Source: Sciurus carolinensis (taxonomy: Eukaryota > Chordata > Mammalia > Rodentia > Sciuridae). From it: a stretch of 64,000 nt of DNA. This document shows, in pieces, positions 35,176 through 45,290 of the stretch (position 1 is the stretch's first letter; every line of letters begins with the position of its first letter). Made by a program: the position numbers and the translations under genes. The stretch is from positions 54,683,156-54,747,155 of the forward strand of contig NC_062224.1 in the NCBI RefSeq assembly GCF_902686445.1, in the 5' to 3' direction. The notes beneath the pieces are model-generated. The model made no database searches. It saw only the letters and a list, made by a program, of their open reading frames with translations, and was not told where the DNA came from.

Positions 35176-38100
35176 TCATCCGCTTATCAGCGAGATCATT
35201 CGTCCTTTAGTTTTTTGAGATTGGCTTATATCACTTAGCATGATATTCTCCAATTTCATCCATTTGCCTGCAAATGCCATAATTTTATCATTCTTTATGG
35301 CTGAGTAATATTCCATTGTATATATATGCCACAGTTTCTTTATCCATTCATCAACTGAAGGGCATCTAGGTTGGTTCCACAATCTGGCTATGGTGAATTG
35401 AGCAGCAATGAACATTGATGTGGCTGTATCTCTGTAGTATGCTGATTTTAAGTCCTTTGGGTATAGGCCAAGGAGTGGGATAGCTGGGTCAAATGGTGTT
35501 TCCATTCCAAGCTTTCTGAGGAATCTCCACACTGCTTTCCAGAGTGGCTGCACTAATTTGCAACCCCACCAGCAATGTATGAGTGTTTACCACATCCTCA
35601 CCAACACCTATTTTTGCTTGTATTCTTGATAATCGCCATTCTAATTGGGGTGAGATGAAATCTTAGGGTAGTTTTGATTTGCATTTCCCTTATTACTAGG
35701 GATGTTGAACATTTTTTCATATATCTGTTGATTACTTGTACATCTTCTTCTGTGAAGTGTCTGTTCATTTCCTTAGCCCATTTGTTGATTGGATTATTTG
35801 TATTCTTTGTGTAGAGTTTTTTGAGTTCTTTATAGATTCTGGAAATTAGTGCTCTATCTGAAATATGAGTGGCAAAGATTTTCTCCCACTCCGTAGGCTC
35901 TCTATTCACATTTCTGATAGTTTCCTTTGCTGAGAGAAAGCTTTTTAGTTTGAATCTATCCCAGTTGTTGATTCTTGCTTTTATTTCTTGTGCTATGGGA
36001 GTCCTGTTAAGGAAGTCTGATCCTAAGCCAACAAGTTGAAGATTTGGACCTACTTTTTCTTCTATAAGATGCAGGGTCTCTGGTCTGATTCCGAGGTCCT
36101 TGATCCATTTTGAGTTGAGTTTTGTTCAGGGTGAGAGATAGGGGTTTAATTTCATTCTATTGCATATGGTTTTCCAGTTTTCCCAGCACCATTTGTTGAA
36201 GAGGTTATCTTTTCTCCATTGCATATTTTTGGAACCTTTGTCTAGCATGAGAAAATTGTATTTATTTGGGTTTGTGTCCATGTCCTCTATTCTGTACCAT
36301 TGATCTACCTGTCTATTTTGGTACCAATACCATGCCGTTTTTGTTACTATTGCTTTGTAGTAGAGTTGAAGATCTGGTATTGCAATACCCCCTGCTTCAC
36401 TCTTGCTACTGAGGATTGCTTTAGCTATTCTAGGTTTTTTATTCTTCCAGATGAATTTCATAATTGCTTGCTCTATTTCTGCAAGGTACATCATTGGGAT
36501 TTTAATTGGAATTTCATTGAATCTGTATAGCACTTTAGGTAGTATAGCCATTTTGACAATATTAATTCTGCCTATCCAAGAACATGGGAGATCTTTCCAT
36601 CTTCTAAGGTTTTCTTTAATTTCTTTCTTTAGTGTTCTGTAGTTCTCATTGTAGAGGTCTTTCACCTCTTTTGTGAGATTGATTCCCAAGTATTTTATTT
36701 TTTTCGATGCTATTGTGAATGGGGTAGTTTTCCTAATTTCTCTTTCTGAAGATTCATCCCTTATGTACAAAAATGCATTGGATTTATGAGCATTGATCTT
36801 GTAACCTGCTACTTTACTGAATTCACTTATGAGTTCTAAAAGTTTTCTGGTGGAATTTCCAGGTTCCTCTAAATATGTAATCATGTCATCAGCGAACAGG
36901 GATAGTTTGAGTTCTTCTTTTCCTATTCGTATCCCTTTAATTTCTTTGGTTTGTCTGATTGCTCTGGCTAGAGTCTCAAGGACGATGTTGAATAGAAGCG
37001 GTGAAAGAGGGCATCCCTGCCTTGTTCCAGTTTTTAGGGCGAACGCTTTCAGTTTTTCACCATTTAGAATGATATTAGCCATGGGCTTAGCGTAGATTGC
37101 CTTTATAATGTTAAGGAATGTTCCCACTACCCCAATTTTTTCTAGTGTTTTGAGCATGAAGGGATGCTGTATTTTATCGAATGCTTTTTCTGCATCTATT
37201 GAAATAATCATGTGATTCTTAACTTTAAGTCTGTTGATATGGTGAATGACATTTATTGATTTCCGAATGTTGAACCAACCTTGCATCCCTGGGATAAAGC
37301 CCACTTGATCGTGGTGCACTATCTTTTTAATATATATTTGTATGCAATTTGCTAAAATTTTGTTGAGAATTTTTGCGTTGATGTTCATTAAGGATATTGG
37401 TCTGAAATTTTCTTTCCTCGATGTGTCTCTGTCTGGTTTAGGTATCAGGGTGATATTGGCTTCATAGAACGAGTTTGGGAGGGTTCCCTCCTCTTCTACT
37501 TCATGGAATAGTTTGAGGAGTATTGGAATGAGCTCTTCTTTAAAGGTTTTGTAGAACTCGGCTGAGAACCCATCTGGTCCTGGACTTTTCTTTGTTGGTA
37601 GGCTTTTGATGACTTCTTCTATTTCATTGCTTGAAATTGGTTTATTTAGGTTGTGTATGTCCTCCTCGTTCAGTTTAGGTAGTTCATATGTCTCTAGAAA
37701 TTTGTTGATGTCTTCGAGGTTTTCTGTTTTGTTGGAGTATAGATTTTTGAAATAGCTTCTAATTATGTTTTGTATTTCAGTCGTGTCTGTTGTGATGTTT
37801 CCTTGTTCATTCCGAATTTTAGTAATTTGAGTTTTCTCCCTCTTTCTCTTTGTTAGTGTGGCTAAGGGTTTATCAATTTTATTTATTTCTTCAAAGAACC
37901 AACTATTTATTTTGTTAATTTTTCCAATTGTTTCTTTTGTTTCGATTTCGTTGATTTCAGCTCTGATTTTAACTATTTCCTGTCTTCTACTACTTTTGGT
38001 ATTGGTCTGCTCTTCTTTTTCTAGCGCTTTGAGCTGTAGTGTTAAGTCATTTATTTGTTGATTTCTACTTCTTTTTTTGAATGCACCCCATGAAATAAAT

Positions 38101-39017
38101 CTTCCTCTAAGTACTGCTTTCATAGTGTCCCAGAGATTTTGATATGATGTGTCTTTGTTCTCATTTACTTCTAAGAATTTTTTTATTTCCCTCCTGATGT
38201 CTTCTGTTATCCATTCATCATATAATAGTGTATTATTTAATCTCCAGGTATTGGAGAAGTTTCTGTTTTTTATTCTGTCATTTATTTCTAATTTCAATCC
38301 ATTATGATCTGATAGAGTACAAGGTAGTATCTCTATCTTCTTGTATTTGCTAACAGTAGCTTTGTGACATAAAATATGGTCTATTTTAGAGAAGGATCCA
38401 TGTGCTGCTGAGAAGAAAGTGTATTCATTCTTTGTTGGATGGTATATTCTATATATGTCCGTTAAGTCTAAATTGTTGATTGTGTTGTTGAGATCTATAG
38501 TTTCTTTAATCAATTTTTGTTTGGATGATCTATCCAGTGGTGAGAGAGGTGTGTTAAAATCGCCTAGTATTATTGTGTTGTGGTCTATTTGATTTCTGGA
38601 ATTGAGAAGGATTTGTTTGACGTACGTGGATGAGCCAATGTTCGGGGCATAGATATTTATGATTGTTATGTCTTGCTGATTTATGCTTCCCTTAAGCAGC
38701 ATGTAATGTCCTTCTTTATCCCTTCTGACTAGTTTTGGTTTGAAGTCCACATTATCTGAAATGAGGATGGATACTCCAGCTTTTTTGCTGTGTCCGTGTG
38801 CATGGTATGTTTTTCACCATCCTTTCACCTTTAGTCTATGGGTGTCTCTTTCTATGAGATGAGTCTCTTGCAGGCAGCATATTGTTGGATTTTTCTTTTT
38901 AATCCAATCTGCCAGTCTGTGTCTTTTGATTGATGAATTCAGGCCATTGACATTCAGGGTTATTATTGTGATATGATTTGTAGTCCCAGTCAATTGACTC
39001 ATATTTGTTTTTGACAT
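35176..39017 (-). pseudogene. L1 ORF2 (endonuclease/reverse transcriptase), inactivated
   Basis: About 1,280 codons of ORF2p, which nicks target DNA and reverse-transcribes L1 RNA. The N-terminal AP-type endonuclease is visible ('NVNGLNSSIKRHRLADW', 'QETHL', '[10 protein letters not shown]', '[12 protein letters not shown]'), then the RT domain with '[12 protein letters not shown]', '[12 protein letters not shown]', '[13 protein letters not shown]' and the catalytic 'LFADDM', then the C-terminal region. Three in-frame TGA codons occur: 38814-38816 (early endonuclease), 36126-36128 and 35598-35600. The sister copy at 2.1 kb has TGC at the second and CGA at the third. A short deletion after about 35597 shifts the frame; the rest (35176-35553) is in another frame. 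The start is the ATG 31 bases after the ORF1 stop, the usual bicistronic arrangement. The 874-codon central frame opens at GTG and is not a separate gene. Confidence 0.95.
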
Positions 39018-39048
39018 GATTTGGTTTCTCCTTTATTTGGCTATTCCT

Positions 39049-40097
39049 TTAGGCTAGTGCCTTCTGTTGCTGATTTGCATCGTTGTTTTTCATCTCTTCC
39101 TCATGGAATATTTTGCTGAGAATGTTCTGTAATGCTGGCTTTCTTTTTGTAAATTCCTTTAGCTTTTGTTTATCATGGAAGGATCTTATTTCATCGTCAA
39201 ATTTGAAGGTAAGTTTTGCTGGGTATAAGATTCTTGGTTGGCATCCGTCTTCTTTCAGGGCTTGGTATATGTTGTTCCAGGCCCTTCTAGCTTTTAGGGT
39301 CTGGATTGAAAAATCTGCTGATATTCTTATTGGTTTCCCTCTGAATGTAATTTGATTCTTTTCTCTTGTGGCCTTTAAAATTCTGTCTTTATTTTGTATG
39401 TTAGGTATTTTCATAATAATGTGCCTTGGTGTGGGTCTGTTGTAATTTTGTATGTTTGGAGTTCTATAAGCCTCTTGTACTTGGTTTTCCATTTCATTCT
39501 TCAGATTTGGGAAATTTTCTGTTATTATTTCATTGAATAGATTGTTCATTCCTTTGGTTTGTTTCTCTAAGCCTTCCTCAATCCCAATAATTCTTAAATT
39601 TGGCCTTTTCATGATATCCCATAATTCTTGTAGATTCTGTTCATGATTTCTTACCATCTTTTCTGTTTGGCCAACTTTGCTTTCAAGATTAAATAATTTG
39701 TCTTCAATGTCTGAGGTTCTGTTTTCCAGGTGTTCTATCCTATTGGTTATGCTTTCTATGGAGTTTTTAACTTGGTTTATTGTTTCCTTCATTTCAAGTA
39801 TTTCAGTTTGTTTTTTTTTTTCAGTATCTCTAACTCTTTATTGAAATGATCTCTTGCTTCCCATATTTGGTCTTTTAACTGTTGATTGGTGTGATCATTT
39901 AATGCCTGCATTTGCTCTTTCATCTCCTCCTTCAATGCCTGCATTTGCTCTTTCATCTCCTCATTAGCTTCCCTGATCATTTTAATTACGTACATTCTGA
40001 ACTCCCTTTCTGACATTTCTTCTGCTGTGCTGTCATTGGGTTTTATTGATGTAGTATCTAGGTTTGTTTGGGACATTTTCTTCCCTTGTTTTCTCAT
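39049..40097 (-). pseudogene. L1 ORF1 (RNA-binding protein), one frameshift
   Basis: About 349 codons of ORF1p, the trimeric nucleic-acid chaperone that packages L1 RNA. Reading from 40097: a polar N-terminus, a long coiled coil (residues about 30-165, including two adjacent copies of an 11-residue 'EEMKEQMQALK'-type unit), the RRM-like domain ('PTPRHIIMKIPNIQNKDRIL') and the C-terminal domain ('GCQPRILYPAKLTF'). The frame breaks at an A-run at 39811-39821 (T-run on the plus strand), whose 11-base length puts the downstream ATG frame (39792-39049) out of register with the upstream frame (40097-39789). Homopolymer slippage in the genome or an assembly error could cause it. Confidence 0.94.
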
Positions 40098-41271
40098 ATT
40101 GGTCAGCTGTCAGTGGGACCCTGAGATATTGCAGTTTTCCGCTATTGGCTTATAGTGTCCCGGTAGATTTCCAGTGTATCACCTCCCAGCCTTCAGTAGC
40201 CTGATGTCTTGGAGGAATCTGATAAAGCAGCGCATCCGAAGAAAACTGCCCCTAGCCCCCTACTGGTTCCACGGTTTGGAACTGACTCTGTGCGGAAAGG
40301 CTCTCACTGTGGGCCTGCACCATGCAGCTGGCCGTGTGGGAGGAGCCCACCGCCGGAGTGTGGAAGGCTACCTTGGGAAGACTCTAGCTGCCCTGCCCGG
40401 CTCCGATAAGCCACCTCTATCTGGGCCTGCCACCCGGACCAAGCTTTACCCAGTGGGCAGACTCACCTGTGGCTCTATTTCAGTCTGAGTCTCTCAATGC
40501 CTCCCCTTCTTAACTCCTGGGTTCTGGAGCGACTGGGGGTGCAGTCACCCTCTAGGCCGCCATCTTGGATCACCCCGTGAAGAGAGCCTGCGGCCGGAGT
40601 GGGCAGAGCCGCCTGAAGAGTTCTCTGGCTGCCCTGCCCTGATCCCAGAGGCTGCTTGCGGATCGAAGCTCTCCGTTGGTTCGGGGACTTGTGGCTGGTT
40701 CTATGTAGAAAACCTCTCACTGGGCGGTCTGGTCTGAGAAGCTAGCCTTGAAAGGCACCTCCCACCGCAGGGGTCCAGGCTACTTGGGGAGGTCTCTGGC
40801 TGCCCTATCCTGGTCCCTGAAGCTGCTTGTGTGTCAGAGTACGCTGTGCTGCGCTGGCTCCAGGACTTGGAGCTTGTTCTGGTCAGAAAGGCTCTCACTA
40901 GCGGCCCACTCCGGGAACCTGGAGAAGCTGGCTGTGTGGGCGGGGCCCACCGCTGAAGTGCGCAGGACTGCCTGTGGAAGACTCTAGCTGCCCTGCCCGG
41001 CTCCGATAAGCCACCTCTATCTGGGCCTGCCACCCAGACCGAGCTTTACCCAGTGGGAAGACTCACCCGTGGCTCTATTTCAGTCCGAGTCTCTCAATGC
41101 CTCCCCTTCTTAACTCCTGGGTTCTGGAGCGACTGAGGGTGCAGTCTCCCTCTAGGCCGCCATCTTGGATTGTCCCCTGAAGAGAGCCTGCAGCCGGAGT
41201 GGGCAGAGCTGCCTGAAGAGGTCTCTGGCTGCCCTGCCCTGATCCCAGAGGCTGCTTGTGGATTGAAGCTC
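40098..41271 (-). promoter_or_regulatory. L1 5' UTR with tandem promoter monomers
   Basis: G+C-rich, unlike the surrounding DNA. The block at 40381-40680 is repeated with few changes at 40981-41271, exactly 600 bases on ('ctccgataagccacctctat', 'ttaactcctgggttctggag', 'gtgaagagagcctgcggccg' and its near-identical partner). The 5' end is a partial monomer. Each monomer has 'gccgccatcttgg' (about 40556-40568 and 41156-41168), whose minus strand 'ccaagatggcggc' matches the YY1 site consensus. This is a Pol II internal promoter in design, like rodent monomeric L1 promoters. Open frames on both strands here are composition effects. Confidence 0.88.
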
Positions 41272-43148
41272 TGAGGAGGAGTTTTCTGATGAGTTTCCTT
41301 TGGATCGGAGGGCAGGAGGCGGGTTTGAGTCTAGAAATGTGAATCCAGGGAGAGTTGATTATGGGGAAGAGCCAGATTGGCAGCTATGGGGTGCATAAGA
41401 TGACTTTAGTTGGTCCTTCCCATTTTGGTTGTAATGGGTTTTTATCCCCCGGAGGGCAGAAGTGGACAGATTGACCAGGTGTCAAGGGAAAAGTGTTTTG
41501 AGAGAGGTTGGGGTCAGAAAGGAGTCAGTCCTGGTATTTCCACAATTCGGTTCGAAGGTGGAAGAGGAGAGGTAAGGAATATTTGTTAGAGATAGGCCAA
41601 GGCTTGGGCGATAGTCCAGGGGGAATGAGGGGGTGGCCATACATGACCTCGAATGGGGAGAGAGATGAGGGGTTTTTTGTAAAGCTCACAAGTGTAAAGG
41701 GAGTAGCTTAACCCAGTCCAAACTAAGTTCCATAGTTAGTTTAGTGAGGATATCTTTAAGGGACCTGTTCTTTCAACTTTTCCTGAGGCTTGTGGACGAA
41801 AGGGGCAGTGAAAATGCCAAGGGAATTTTAAGGCTTGAGTGAGGGCCTGAATAACTTGTGAAATAAATTCAGGGCTGTTGTCAGATTGAATGGAGGTGGG
41901 CATCCCAAATCGAGGGGTGATTTGAGTCATTAGGATGTTAGCAACAGTAGAGGCCCTTTTGTTGGATGTAGGATAAGCCTCAACCCATCCAGAGAAGGTA
42001 TCCACCAGTACTAGTATGTACTTCATGTGTTTGACTCTGGGCATATTGGTGAAGTCAATTTGCCAGTCAGCTGCAGGGATGTGACCTCGAGCCTGATGGG
42101 AAGGAAAGGGTTTAGGCTGTAAGGGTATGTTAGAATTGCTACCTTGACAAATGTGGCATGTTGAGGAGATGCGCTCTAAGAGGGCTCTATCATCCGCAGA
42201 GAGGGTGAAAAAGGATTGAAGAAAGATTTCAAGACTTTGGGGGCTAGAGTGAAACAGGGAATGGAGAAAATGGAAAAGATGTTGATGATCTGGTTCATGT
42301 ATATTCTCTGGAGAAGTGAGTGTGAGTATTGGAGAGGGATTGGAAGTTTGGAGGGCGGCTGATCGTGCGGTCTGATCAGCTTTGGAATTGCCCACTGTGA
42401 GAGGGGAGGAGTCAGTTTGATGAGCTTTAAAGTGTGTGATACCAAGTTTAGATGGTAGCTTTGAAGCTTCTAAGAGGCTAGAAATGAGTGTTGAATTAGT
42501 GACAGAGGTGCCCTTGGTTGTGAGGAGTCCCCTTTCTTTCCATATTGCAGCATGAGACAAGAGAATATGGAAAACATATTTGGAATCAGTGTAAAGGGAT
42601 AGAGCCTTTCCTGCTGCTAGCTCACAGCCCTGGTGGCTGCCACGAGTTCGGCCTGTTGGTTAGTGGTGTTTGGTGGGAGGGGTTTTGCTTTGATTATAGA
42701 GGAGAAGGAGACAATGGCATATCCTGCCACTCTGACCCCATCTTGTATGAAGGAACTGCCATTAGAAAACCAGGTAAAGTCCAGACAAGATAAGGGCCCC
42801 TCAGAGATTTTTGTGGGGCAGGGCAGAAAAGCTTCCAGAGCTTCAGTAGTTATGGACTGGGGGCTCTGGTAAGTTGGTTATGATAGGGAGAAAGGAGGCA
42901 GGATTCAACGGGGGACAGGATTTGAAAGATATAGTGGGGTTCTGTAAAAATGATACCAGTAAGGAGAGAATCCTGGTAGGGGGGAGAGATTGTAACCCTT
43001 TGTAGGTTAAGAGGTGCTTCAGATGATGTGGTGAAAGAATTGTGAGGGGAAACCCAAAAGTGAGTTTATGAGCTTCCTTTTGGAGATCATGGCTGGCTGC
43101 CAAGGCACGCAGGCAGGGTGTTTTTAATGGCAGTATGGTTTCCCCCAT
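41272..43148 (-). pseudogene. pol: ERV pol remnant: RT connection, RNase H and integrase
   Basis: Minus frame 43148-42843 matches the RT connection region ('LTFGFPLTILSPHHLKHLL', 'CPPLNPASFLP'). RNase H follows to about 42360 in two frames, with a TAG at about 42625. At its first catalytic position the codon (42761-42763) is AAT, Asn, where the family has Asp. Integrase runs from about 42360: zinc-binding 'CHIC', catalytic Asp in 'DWQIDF', the second in 'SDNSPEF' and Glu in 'GKVER'. A stop follows, and the GPY-like C-terminal domain is in broken frames down to 41288. The RT fingers and palm are absent. The continuous integrase frame 42560-41736 has 274 codons. L1 inserted just after the integrase C-terminus. 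Confidence 0.88.
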
Positions 43149-43390
43149 ACCCTGGCAATAGGAGAGGATGTGTGTGTCCCCAAAACTCCCTCAAGACCGA
43201 AAAGGTGACCCCTGTATCTAGGAGGAAGTTGATGCTGCGCCCATCTACTTGGAGTTGCGCCCTGGGTTCCTGCCTGTTGATAGTAACGGCCTCCTTGGGA
43301 GGAGGATCCAAGGCCCCATCAGTCATTGAGTGCAAGGCCCAAGAGGTCAGTACTGGGGTTTGTGGCTGCAACTCCCCTTCGGGAGGTGGG
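43087..43390 (-). pseudogene. pro: ERV protease remnant, cut off after the active-site region
   Basis: In the minus frame 43668-43087 the aspartic protease signature 'FLLDTGVTFSVL' sits at about 43190-43225 (DTG codons 43208-43216). The protein continues only to 'LLPGYGGN' (about 43140) and then goes directly into sequence related to the RT connection region in another frame. The C-terminal half of protease and the catalytic half of RT are therefore missing. The nucleocapsid zinc knuckles upstream are in a different frame. Confidence 0.82.
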
Positions 43391-44602
43391 ACAGTCTGAA
43401 CCCCAGTGACCCATTTGCTGACATTTAGGGCAAGGCGTGTTGGGGGTCTTAGGAGTAGGGCATGCTTTAGCCCAATGACCCTCTTTGCTGCATTTAAAAC
43501 AGGCTCCTGGGGGACTGGTGTTTCATATAGGCTATTGGTGTTGGCCCTGAGGGGCTCTCTGTAGAACCTGGGTGAGCATCTGAAATTGTTGTTTTCTGCC
43601 TTTTCGTACCTATGGTACTTACAGCGTTTGGCTTCCTCATCCTGGTTATGGAAAACCTTAAAAGCCATAGCCAGAATTTTGGTCTGAGGTTTTGCAGGCC
43701 CCTGCTCAAGTTTTTTTTTTTTTTAATTTAGCCTTTATGTCGGGGTAGCTCTGGGATAGGAGATATGTCATAAGGACATGCCTGCCATGGGGTTTCAGGA
43801 TCTAAGTTAGTGTATTGTTGGAGAGCTTTAGTGAGGCGATCTAAAAGCTCAGAGGGGGTTTCATCCTTTTTTTTTGGATTATCTCCTAGATTTTTTGGAA
43901 ATTTACTGCCTTGCGAGTGGCCTTTTTTAGACCAGGGACTATACAGGCAGCAAACTGATTTCTTAATTATAGTCCGGCTGCAGTATTATAGTACCAGTTT
44001 GGATCTTGTTCGGGGACTGCATGGGGGCCGGTAGGGTCATTGGGGTTGATTCGGTGAGTGTCATCTGCATGAGCTTGGGCTAGTTCCCACACCCGTCTGC
44101 ATTTCTCAGGAAGTAAAATGTTAGCTAAGAGCATGTAAATGTCATGGTGAGTAAGACTATAGGCCTGTAGGACCCACTGAAACTCACAGATGTAAGTAGT
44201 AGGGTCAGTAGTGAAGGGACCTAGCCATTTCTCCAATTGAGTGAGGTCAGTCATAGAAAAGGGAACATGGACCCAAATAACACCTTTGGGTCCAGCAACC
44301 TCTTGTAAGGGTGCCATTGTATGGGGCTGGGTAATTTGGTTGTGGGTGCGGACCTGGTGACTGGTGGACTAAAGGAGGCTGAAGGGGAAGAAGATGGTGT
44401 TGCAGAAGATGGTGCCACGGAAGGAGAAGATGGAGGTGGAGAAGAGAGGGAAGATGGTGATGAAGCAGAATCAGGTGACGAAGGGGCCGGGGAAGTGGGA
44501 GCAGGAGGAGGGGGACAATAAGGAGGGGGTTCATTGGCCAGGTCAAAGGAGGAGGAGAATTCTGATGGGGGAAGTGAGGGTTTGCAGGCTAAAAGAACAG
44601 TC
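43391..44602 (-). pseudogene. gag: ERV gag remnant (p12-like, CA, NC)
   Basis: From 44602 down: a proline/serine-rich segment with a PPPY late-domain motif (codons 44518-44529), the ESCRT-recruiting site of gamma-type Gags; the capsid N-domain (frame 44317-43967, 'DLTQLEKWLGPFTTDP'); a major-homology-type region at about 43806-43865 ('LLDRLTKALQQYTNLDPE'); and two CX2CX4HX4C zinc knuckles at 43460-43501 and 43391-43432. The p12-like and CA parts, and the NC and protease parts, lie in different frames, and stops occur in between. Matrix and the leader are missing, since homology stops at about 44602. Confidence 0.85.
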
Positions 44603-45290
44603 AGTCAAGTTTTCTGATCATACTCAAGTACCACATATGCCTCAGTGACTTCTGTACTTTCTATTCTTTGCCTTTATCCCAGTCCCACTGACCCTGAAAC
44701 TACTAAATAAGAATAGATTATGGTCAGGTGATGGGCCCCAACCAAATTCTTATTCAAAGGGAGAGACCACACCAGGAGGCGCACAGGTAGAAATATTAAT
44801 GTGCACCAATAAGACCTATTTCAAGTGTAAAAGACCATGAAACTAACCATGGGGAACACTCCAACCAACTCCTTTGGCCCAGAGAAGGGGGGAAATGGAA
44901 GATGGGAACAAAACCAAATGGGAGTTTTAGGAAGGATCAAAACTGAGGCTAAAGGACCTAATCAGTAGCCCTGATACTTTTTCAATGCCTGTTTAACATA
45001 GATTTTGGTCAATGCTCATATCCCAATCCCTTATAAACCCTTAAGCTAGCACACCAAAATGGACTTTCCTGCTACCTGGCTCCTCCTGCATGCCGGGAGT
45101 TCTATCTCTTCTCACTTAAATAAATCCTACTCCTTTCACTCCATTGATTTTAGTCTTCAAATTTGTGAGACAAAAACTCAGAAGGAAATTGGTGAACTGG
45201 GAATCTAGTCTCATCTCAAAACTCCAGGTTCACTACCACTTTCGCACCTTCATCACAATTTACCTAGATAATGGAAGATCTATCTCCATT
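44603..45290 (+). mobile_element. Putative LTR of another ERV, opposite orientation
   Basis: From about 44729 ('tgatgggccccaaccaaatt') the plus strand has LTR-like order: a U3-like stretch, TATAAA ('cccttataaacccttaagc', about 45032), then AATAAA ('acttaaataaatcctactcc', about 45117) some 85 bases on, and a U5-like end at about 45250. No viral genes adjoin it, so it would be a solo LTR. Boundaries and target duplication are not certain. 44603-44728 is unassigned. Confidence 0.55.

Larger units (their letters stand above)
34705..41271 (-). mobile_element. Near full-length L1 (about 6.6 kb), defective
   Basis: On the minus strand: tandem-monomer 5' UTR (41271 to about 40100), ORF1 (40097-39049), a 31-base spacer, ORF2 (39017-35176), 3' UTR with G-rich and TTAGGG-like sequence (35175-34941), an AAAT-type tail (34940-34917), about 184 bp of foreign sequence and a terminal poly(A) (34732-34704). 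A perfect 16-bp target duplication flanks the whole block, so it is a single insertion into the ERV at the pol/env junction. ORF1 has one frameshift; ORF2 has three stops and at least one indel, so it is inactive. Confidence 0.96.
32294..44602 (-). mobile_element. Class I (gammaretrovirus-like) ERV, 5'-truncated, split by an L1
   Basis: On the minus strand, reading from high to low coordinates, are gag (44.6-43.4 kb), protease (about 43.3-43.1), a remnant of RT, RNase H and integrase (43.1-41.3), then env (34.6-32.6) and a 3' LTR (32.6-32.3). The block 34705-41271 is a later L1. Affinity to gamma-type viruses rests on the PPPY-containing proline-rich gag segment, the CX6CC motif in TM and the GPY-like integrase tail. 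Every gene has stops or frameshifts and the 5' LTR and leader are absent, so this is a defective fossil. I could not see a primer-binding site. Confidence 0.9.

Noticed and set aside
36126..38750. An 874-codon open frame that looks like a stand-alone reverse transcriptase gene
   Set aside because: It is the middle of L1 ORF2 between two in-frame TGA codons and opens at GTG inside the endonuclease domain. It has no separate start or promoter.
39901..39965. CRISPR-like direct repeat
   Set aside because: Two adjacent 33-bp units encoding a coiled-coil repeat in L1 ORF1; no spacers and a mammalian context.
40174..41033. Several G+C-rich open frames on both strands, possibly a CpG-island gene
   Set aside because: They fall in the tandem monomers of the L1 5' UTR.
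44321..44648. Glu/Gly-rich plus-strand frames opposite gag
   Set aside because: They are complement-strand shadows of the proline/serine-rich gag segment.
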